A stretch of 21,158 bases of DNA from Kiritimatiellia bacterium (GTDB lineage: Bacteria > Verrucomicrobiota > Kiritimatiellia > RFP12 > UBA1067). This document shows, in pieces, positions 16,712 to 21,158 of this stretch. Where the stretch lies: assembly GCA_024405255.1 (NCBI GenBank), contig JAKSOY010000051.1:1-21158 (forward strand). Reading direction: 5' to 3'. A program made the position numbers and the translations under genes. Numbering within the stretch: position 1 is the first letter of the stretch; every line of letters begins with the position of its first letter. A model generated the notes under the pieces. It was not told the origin of the DNA and made no database searches. It saw nothing but the letters and a program-made list of their open reading frames with translations.

Positions 16712-17212
16712 ATGAATCGAGTCAAATCAAAGGGGTCTGTCCCCACGAAATCCAGAGGGTCTGTCCCCAAAGTTTTGATCGAGGGGTCTGTCCCCAAGGA
16801 CTTTGGGGTCAGTAAAGCCGAGGTGAAAGCGGCTGCGACGTATTTCGCCCAGCGGTCGTCGACGCGTGTCGGGATGCGCTTCCATGAAGTCGTGGTCCAT
16901 CTGATTCGCGATGCGGAATCAGACGAAATGCATCAGGCGATTATGGGGGTGACGGGTGCGACGGATGTGATCACGCAGGCATACGACGCCATTCCCCCTG
17001 AAGAGCCCGGCATTTTCGGCGAACTGTTCGTCAATACGGACCAGGCTCGCCGCGCCGCACCCAAACGCAAAGACTGGGACATCACGCACGAGCTCCTCCT
17101 CTACATCGCCCACGGCATGGACCACCTTTCCGGGGCGGACGACCATTCCGAACACGACTATGCGACCATGCGCCGCCGCGAACTCGGCTGGCTACGGACC
17201 CTTCCCGCTTAA
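16712..17212 (+). CDS. ybeY: Endoribonuclease YbeY (rRNA maturation) with a repeat-derived N-terminus
   Basis: YbeY is a zinc-dependent RNase needed for 16S rRNA 3' processing and ribosome quality control. The 166-residue reading frame shows GELFVNTDQA (103-112), WDITHELLLYIAHGMDHLSGA with zinc ligands H134 and H138, and D144 where the third ligand is expected (H145 is next to it); Asp at this place is known in Bacteroidetes-type YbeY. Residues 1-30 contain GSVP three times (8-11, 16-19, 25-28), each encoded by a GGGGTCTGTCCCC-type repeat, in place of the usual first strand. The ribosome site before ATG 16712 is weak (AGAAG). A later start such as GTG 16823 would leave the repeats in the leader. 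The stop codon overlaps that of the convergent elyC-like gene. Confidence 0.85.
   Translation: MNRVKSKGSVPTKSRGSVPKVLIEGSVPKDFGVSKAEVKAAATYFAQRSSTRVGMRFHEVVVHLIRDAESDEMHQAIMGVTGATDVITQAYDAIPPEEPGIFGELFVNTDQARRAAPKRKDWDITHELLLYIAHGMDHLSGADDHSEHDYATMRRRELGWLRTLPA
16732..16812 (+). repeat. Cluster of three palindromic 13-bp repeats plus a half copy
   Basis: Copies of GGGGTCTGTCCCC lie at 16732-16744 (exact), 16756-16768 (first base A) and 16783-16795 (exact), with a half copy GGGGTCAG at 16805-16812. The start-to-start distances are 24 and 27 bp, both multiples of three, so the reading frame stays open. The arms GGGG/CCCC surround a TCTGT centre, as in REP-type elements. Confidence 0.8.
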
Positions 17213-18009
17213 CGGCGGAGAAGACGGTAGCCCCAATAGCCGAGATATTCCTTGAAGGCGAAACTGACCGTGGCGAGCGAATAGACGCTTGGAACAAAAT
17301 CGCTCGCACGACGGGGCGTCTTCCAGGCGATCGTTGCTTCGTGGTCGCAGGAAGCGGGCACGATGGTCAATCCCTTCGCGTACCGCTCGTACATCATCTT
17401 CGCACGCGGCATGTGCAAGGCACTCGTCACGAGTAGCACTTTGGGATCGCTGATGTCCTGCACTTTGCCAGGGGTCTGTCCCTGTTTGTCCTGCTGGATT
17501 TTCTCCAACAGCTTTTTGACGAACAGTGCATTCTCTTCCGTATTACGCGCCTCGTCCTCGCAGACGATCGCCTTCGCGGGGACGCCAAAATCCATCAGCA
17601 GCACCCGTTCACAGTCCTTGGCACCGACACCTGTCGGAATGATGAGGGGCGCCTTGCCTGCCTTGTAAAGGCGCGCGGCATGCCAAACCCGGTCCGAAGC
17701 ACCGTACATGTTCGGATAAGGCACCTCCTCCGGACAGGCATTCATCCCGCCGCCGAGCAAAACAATCGCATCCGCCTCGTCGGCCTTCTCAGCCAGCTGT
17801 GGCGGCCATTGACTTTCAAGCGAATAGCCGACAAGACTCGCCGTCATCGGCATCGACCAGATCCACAGCCAGGCAAAGCCGGCACCTAGCAGTCCCCCGC
17901 CCAGTTTTTTGCGTCCTCTTGCCAGCAGAAACGCCGCCACCACCAGCAGCAGAACACCCAGTGCGAAGGGATTCACCAGTCCGTCGACAATCTTATTGAG
18001 ATAGTACAT
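17209..18009 (-). CDS. ElyC/SanA/YdcF-family (DUF218) envelope protein
   Basis: The 266-residue protein has two N-terminal membrane segments (about 14-30 and 38-55) and then a DUF218 domain: AIVLLGGG (81-88), the RVWHAARLYKAGKAPLIIPTG stretch, EDEARNTEENALFVKKLL and VLLVTSALHMPRAK. Two membrane helices before DUF218 is the ElyC layout; ElyC of E. coli affects peptidoglycan and lipid-carrier homeostasis. ATG 18009 overlaps the upstream stop (TGATG) with AAAGG 6 nt before it; ATG 18012 is an alternative. Residues 172-188 (QQDKQGQTPGKVQDISD) look like an insertion between the helix and the next strand and are encoded in part by a copy of the palindromic repeat. It is the last gene of the operon and convergent with ybeY. 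Confidence 0.85.
   Translation of the reverse strand: MYYLNKIVDGLVNPFALGVLLLVVAAFLLARGRKKLGGGLLGAGFAWLWIWSMPMTASLVGYSLESQWPPQLAEKADEADAIVLLGGGMNACPEEVPYPNMYGASDRVWHAARLYKAGKAPLIIPTGVGAKDCERVLLMDFGVPAKAIVCEDEARNTEENALFVKKLLEKIQQDKQGQTPGKVQDISDPKVLLVTSALHMPRAKMMYERYAKGLTIVPASCDHEATIAWKTPRRASDFVPSVYSLATVSFAFKEYLGYWGYRLLRR
17469..17484 (-). repeat. GGGGTCTGTCCC palindrome inside the elyC-like gene
   Basis: CAGGGGTCTGTCCCTG on the plus strand shares 12 bases with the ybeY copies and has extended arms CAGGG/CCCTG. On the coding strand it reads as QGQTP, within what looks like a short insertion in the DUF218 domain. Confidence 0.7.
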
Positions 18010-18788
18010 CATTGGCCTTTCGTCTGCTTCTTGCTCGCTGCCGCATCTTCGAGAACCCACTTGAACAGACGCCGCCATGGTTCATAGCGATCGAAGAGGC
18101 GTTCCGGATGGAACTGAACACCATGGATATGAAGAGCGTCATTGCCAATGGCCTCGATGACACCATCCGCGGAATGCGCGCAAATCTCAAAACCCGGCGC
18201 CACCTTTTTAACGGCCTGATGGTGCGTGGAATTCACATACTGGATTTCCGTTCCGAAGAGATTGTAGAGGAAACCTGTGGCGGTCGGCTTCAGACCATGA
18301 ACCGGCACGTTGTTCGCATCGCTCCGACGGTGCAGGACTTCATGCACGGGGAATTCCGTCGGCAGGTCCTGCCAGAGGGTCCCGCCAAAATAGACGTTGA
18401 TCAACTGCACACCCCGGCAGATGCCGAAAACCGGCTTATGCTGACGAACGGCTGCAGAAAGGAGCTTCCATTCGAATTCATCCCGCTTTACATTGACCGT
18501 ACCCAACTTCGCGTGATGCGGTTCATTGTAACGCACGGGGTCCACATCTTCGCCTCCGCACAACATCAAGAGGTCGATTTTGGAAACGGCCTGTTCGATC
18601 GCCGCCAGGTCGTCGGTCCAAACCAGTAGCTGCGGCTGGGCTCCCTGCGTTCTGAAGGCCTCCGTGTAACCGGCGGGCAAGGGTTTGCCATCGGGGGAAC
18701 AGCAATCGGCGAGTCCGACGACAAGCGGTGCCGCATGCGCCACACAGGCCATCGCCAACACAGGTACAAGCATCTTGACGGGATTCAT
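18009..18788 (-). CDS. Exported class I glutamine amidotransferase-like hydrolase (peptidase C26/PuuD family)
   Basis: The 259-residue protein shows the gamma-glutamyl hydrolase landmarks: CGGEDVDP (77-84), nucleophile C124 in FGICRGVQL, and the H227/E229 pair in HGVQFHPE. PuuD and its relatives cleave gamma-glutamyl amide bonds and are normally cytoplasmic. This one begins with a signal peptide (MNPVKMLVPVLAMACVAHA), so it probably acts in the periplasm. The start ATG 18788 has GAAGGG upstream. It follows queE after 59 nt and overlaps the elyC-like gene, which suggests an envelope role such as trimming gamma-linked peptides; that is inference. The substrate cannot be read from the sequence. 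Confidence 0.85.
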   Translation of the reverse strand: MNPVKMLVPVLAMACVAHAAPLVVGLADCCSPDGKPLPAGYTEAFRTQGAQPQLLVWTDDLAAIEQAVSKIDLLMLCGGEDVDPVRYNEPHHAKLGTVNVKRDEFEWKLLSAAVRQHKPVFGICRGVQLINVYFGGTLWQDLPTEFPVHEVLHRRSDANNVPVHGLKPTATGFLYNLFGTEIQYVNSTHHQAVKKVAPGFEICAHSADGVIEAIGNDALHIHGVQFHPERLFDRYEPWRRLFKWVLEDAAASKKQTKGQ

Positions 18789-18847
18789 CTAGCAGCCCTT
18801 CTCATTGCATGTCATTGACATCGCAGTCTACACTCCGAAGCATCCGC

Positions 18848-19477
18848 CTAGCGGATGCCGAGCACTTTATGCATCTGAATGGAAAGCGCCCACGGTTGGG
18901 GATTTTCCGGTTCCAGCAGGTTGACTTTCTTCAGCAGCTTCAATGCCCGATGGTAGTGGATGCGTCCATCTTGCTCAAGGGGCGAAATATAGTAGTCGTC
19001 CGCTTTGATGCGCTGACGCATCTGACGGCAGAAGGACGCAATGTCATCCGAGGTTGCGACGATTCGAACTTCATTCGCCTTGTGAAGCATGTTCACGTCA
19101 AGATAGCGCGAAATGAAATCGGACTTCGGTGAAACCGCAATATAATCAAACAGCTCCGGATGTTTCGGTGCCATGACACCGTTCGTTTCCAAAGCCACCC
19201 AGCGGCGTGCCGCCTTGAGCGACATCACCAGTTCGTCGAGTCCGGGCTGGATCGTCGGTTCGCCTCCCGTAATGACAACGCTGCGATTCCCGAGATCAAG
19301 CACCTGTTTGACGACATCCGACGTCATCAGGTTCATTTTCTCGTCCTTATGGGTGTCGCACCATTTGCAGGCGAGGTTGCAGGTACAATATCGAATAAAC
19401 GTACACGGGCGGCCCATGTTACGTCCTTCTCCTTGCAACGAGGAGAAGATGGCATGCAGTCGATGAAGTCCGCTCAT
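18848..19477 (-). CDS. queE: 7-carboxy-7-deazaguanine synthase (radical SAM)
   Basis: QueE converts 6-carboxytetrahydropterin to 7-carboxy-7-deazaguanine, the ring-contraction step of queuosine precursor synthesis. The 209-residue protein has FSSLQGEGRNMGRP (11-24), the iron-sulfur cluster motif CNLACKWC with C33, C37 and C40 (an extra C31 precedes it), TGGEP, and the C-terminal QPWALSIQMHKVLGIR typical of QueE. The start ATG 19477 overlaps the queD stop (ATGA), so the two are translationally coupled. QueC and QueF are not in the window. Confidence 0.96.
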   Translation of the reverse strand: MSGLHRLHAIFSSLQGEGRNMGRPCTFIRYCTCNLACKWCDTHKDEKMNLMTSDVVKQVLDLGNRSVVITGGEPTIQPGLDELVMSLKAARRWVALETNGVMAPKHPELFDYIAVSPKSDFISRYLDVNMLHKANEVRIVATSDDIASFCRQMRQRIKADDYYISPLEQDGRIHYHRALKLLKKVNLLEPENPQPWALSIQMHKVLGIR

Positions 19478-19887
19478 TCGCTGTACTCCGCAAAAGAATC
19501 GGGTGTTTCCCAGACGCGCACACGGCTCAATTCCGGAATGCGCAACTTGAGTTCCTGGAAGAAATGACGGGCGAGATTTTCCGCCGTCGACCGATAGGGC
19601 AGCGCCACAGCACGCATGCCGTGTTTCATCACGACAGCCGCGATTTCACTTTCCGCTTCGGATGTGCTGTTGTACATGAACGCATGGTCGAAACGTGCCA
19701 GAATCACCTCTTCGCACGTCCTCTTCAAATCCTTGAAGTCGATCACCATATCGGACGTGTCATTCGGTGGCTGCGTCACGCTCGCCTCGACATGATAGGT
19801 ATGTCCATGCAGATTCTTGCAAAGTCCCTGATGGTTCGTCAATACGTGCGCGGCATCGAACTTGACCGATTTAGTCACCGTCAGCAT
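19474..19887 (-). CDS. queD: 6-carboxy-5,6,7,8-tetrahydropterin synthase
   Basis: QueD makes 6-carboxytetrahydropterin from dihydroneopterin triphosphate. The 137-residue protein carries the zinc ligands H14 (FDAAH), H27 and H29 (LHGHTYH), the catalytic cysteine C23 in GLCKNLHGH, an Asp-His pair in ARFDHAFMYN and the glutamate of VWETPDSFAEY. I chose ATG 19887 because GGAGG lies 7 nt upstream and the family usually starts close to the first strand; a longer frame to 19959 is inside trmB. It overlaps the end of trmB by 17 nt and passes directly into queE. Confidence 0.96.
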   Translation of the reverse strand: MLTVTKSVKFDAAHVLTNHQGLCKNLHGHTYHVEASVTQPPNDTSDMVIDFKDLKRTCEEVILARFDHAFMYNSTSEAESEIAAVVMKHGMRAVALPYRSTAENLARHFFQELKLRIPELSRVRVWETPDSFAEYSE

Positions 19888-20569
19888 GTTCTTCCCTCCA
19901 TTCTTTCCCCCTGCATTCGCGGCGGAAAATCCCCTCACGCGGTTCATCCTCCGGCGCAATCGTCAACGGCGCGAGCGGCTGCTCGTTTTCGATCGGCAAC
20001 GACCGCCAGGCGGCCGCGAAAATCGGCAATCCCTGTCCACGAAAGAGCGTTTCGAATTCCGTCCATTCCTCAGGTCCACGCGCCATCGGCGCAACCCGCG
20101 CAAAACGCGGATCGCCGGCAAAGCACTCTTCAACGGTATGGAAGTATTCTTCGTGGTCCGTCGCGAACTCAAGCGTACCGCCGATTTCCAGACGCTTCCA
20201 GAGGGCGTTCAGGAAAAGCGGACCGAACAGACGGTGCGAATGGTGCTTCTTCTTGGGCCAGGGGTCTGGGAAGAACACGTACACGGTCCGCGCATGATGC
20301 TCGGGCAGGAGATAGTGAAAGGTATAAAGCGCCTCAAGCCGCACGACATGTGCATTCGTCAGCTTAAGACGACGTGTTTTGCCGTCGAAGACATTGACGC
20401 GTTCCTTCATGCGCTCGACGCCGAGAAATTCGCATTCGGGATGGCGGGCGGCTCGTCCCGTGAGGAAACGCCCGCGTCCACACCCCACCTCGACCTCAAG
20501 CGGACGCGTCTCGTCGTAGAGCGACGGACAGGCCAGCGGTTGGCACGGATCTGTGACTTTGATGATCAT
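19871..20569 (-). CDS. trmB: tRNA (guanine-N7-)-methyltransferase
   Basis: TrmB methylates G46 in the variable loop of tRNAs using SAM. The 232-residue protein has the SAM-binding loop VEVGCGRGRFL (26-36), GVERMKERV, the family signature FFPDPWPKKKHHSHR and FATDHEEYF. The start ATG 20569 overlaps the stop of the thioesterase gene (ATGA). The C-terminus extends about 35 residues past the usual core with a charged tail (REGIFRRECRGKEWREE) that contains the queD ribosome site at the DNA level. Its place next to queDE makes this a tRNA-modification cluster. Confidence 0.95.
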   Translation of the reverse strand: MIIKVTDPCQPLACPSLYDETRPLEVEVGCGRGRFLTGRAARHPECEFLGVERMKERVNVFDGKTRRLKLTNAHVVRLEALYTFHYLLPEHHARTVYVFFPDPWPKKKHHSHRLFGPLFLNALWKRLEIGGTLEFATDHEEYFHTVEECFAGDPRFARVAPMARGPEEWTEFETLFRGQGLPIFAAAWRSLPIENEQPLAPLTIAPEDEPREGIFRRECRGKEWREEHADGD

Positions 20570-20964
20570 ACTTGGTCTAAGATTGAAATGAATTTTTCCG
20601 GCGGCGGAATCGGACGGAACGTCTCGGACGAGACGAAGCAGTGGCGCGTAAAGCCATCCACCAGCAATTCGCCGTTCACCCGCACCTCGCAGGCGATTTC
20701 AAGGCGCACGCCGCGATGGGCCTTGCACCAGGCGGAGATTTCAAGAAGATCGTCATAGCGCGCAGGCCGATGGTAGTCGACTTCTGCGTGAACGACCGGC
20801 AGCATCCACCCTTCCGCCTCGCACTGCTTGTACGTATAACCGCACGCGCGCATCAACTCATTGCGGGCACGCTCGAAAAGGGTCAGATAGTTGCCGTAGT
20901 AGACAACTCCCATCTGGTCGGTATCCGCATAAGGTACGCGATATTGTATTGTGACTTTTCTCAT
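20566..20964 (-). CDS. YbgC/FadM-type acyl-CoA thioesterase (hot-dog fold)
   Basis: This 132-residue protein has the 4HBT family signature YADTDQMGVVYYGNYLTLFE at residues 12-31, with candidate catalytic aspartate D16, and the expected strand order after it (VVHAEVDYHRPARYDD, LEIACEVRVNGELLVDGFTRHCFV). Relatives hydrolyse short or long acyl-CoAs; YbgC is usually found beside Tol-Pal genes, which are not seen here. No clear ribosome site precedes ATG 20964. It opens the trmB-queDE run and overlaps trmB by 4 nt. The true substrate is unknown. Confidence 0.9.
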   Translation of the reverse strand: MRKVTIQYRVPYADTDQMGVVYYGNYLTLFERARNELMRACGYTYKQCEAEGWMLPVVHAEVDYHRPARYDDLLEISAWCKAHRGVRLEIACEVRVNGELLVDGFTRHCFVSSETFRPIPPPEKFISILDQV

Positions 20965-21000
20965 GGACTTTTTCCAATTAGCGAAGGAGGATCGAACAAT

Positions 21001-21158
21001 TCAGAGCGGGATCTCCTCCAACCTGATGAGATCGGTACCCTTGAACTGGAAGAGGATCAGATGCAGGCGCGTGCCGCGCGCGAGCTCGGGCACGAATCGG
21101 TCGGACGCGTAGCGGCGCAGCTTCTCGATGCCGTCGGCCGCCTTCGCCGCGAGGTCGG
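21001..21158 (-). CDS. C-terminal fragment, probable PD-(D/E)XK nuclease-like/AAA-ATPase-like protein
   Basis: An open frame enters from the right edge and ends with TGA at 21003-21001; about 51 residues are visible (AAKAADGIEKLRRYASDRF..., LHLILFQFKGTDLIRLEEIPL). The pattern, a helix ending in Y-A-x-x-F followed by a hydrophobic strand and a short final strand, resembles the C-terminus of the PDDEXK_9 domain found at the end of DUF1703-type AAA-ATPase-like proteins. The catalytic residues are outside the window. It ends 36 nt before the thioesterase start on the same strand. Confidence 0.45.
   Translation of the reverse strand, partial: DLAAKAADGIEKLRRYASDRFVPELARGTRLHLILFQFKGTDLIRLEEIPL

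Noticed and set aside
20259..20270. CAGGGGTCTGGG in trmB resembles the palindromic repeat.
   Set aside because: It encodes the conserved FPDPWP signature of TrmB and lacks the second arm, so the likeness is explained by the protein.
20980..20990. AAGGAGG on the plus strand near the right edge.
   Set aside because: No plus-strand start codon and open frame follow; both neighbouring genes are on the minus strand.

Overview
This is a high-GC, gene-dense stretch of bacterial chromosome with short gaps, ATGA/TGATG overlaps and typical Gram-negative functions (an ElyC-like envelope protein, a YbgC-type thioesterase, undecaprenyl-linked glycan genes). The giant secreted protein of LamG-like and autotransporter-type beta-strand modules, together with a secreted DUF6067-like glycoside hydrolase, fits the PVC superphylum, most likely a gut- or sediment-type Kiritimatiellota/Verrucomicrobiota. 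That placement is inferred from gene style; there is no rRNA marker in the window.

Left part (1-7.2 kb, all minus strand). The left edge cuts the N-terminus of an MmeI/type IIG-like DNA methyltransferase. Its roughly 440-bp upstream region carries two overlapping, mutually exclusive inverted repeats. The promoter-distal one ends in a T-run, which looks like a transcription attenuator. A bidirectional terminator separates this from a 2157-residue exported protein (610-7083) that has a near-consensus sigma70 promoter.

Middle part (7.2-13.0 kb, minus strand). A tightly overlapping four-gene set, PglE-like aminotransferase, PglC-like phosphoglycosyl transferase, PglD-like acetyltransferase and a mannose-1-phosphate guanylyltransferase, can make and transfer an acetylated amino-sugar such as diacetylbacillosamine to a lipid carrier and supply GDP-mannose. 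Upstream lies purC, then a stripped NtrC-type regulator fragment, ybaB and recR, probably one operon.

Right part (13.0-21.2 kb). A divergent plus-strand set holds a small membrane-anchored NTF2-like protein, the secreted glycoside hydrolase and ybeY. It meets a minus-strand operon head-on: thioesterase, trmB, queD, queE, an exported peptidase C26-like hydrolase and an elyC-like gene. The two sets share overlapping stop codons in a TTAA. A palindromic 13-bp repeat (GGGGTCTGTCCCC) occurs about five times between 16.6 and 17.5 kb, each time inside a coding sequence and in frame. The right edge cuts the C-terminus of a probable PD-(D/E)XK-type protein.

The best candidates for something unusual are the attenuator-like leader of the methyltransferase gene, the in-frame palindromic repeats in three neighbouring genes, the ATPase-less NtrC-like protein, and two -10 boxes placed 6-7 nt before start codons, which imply leaderless mRNAs.
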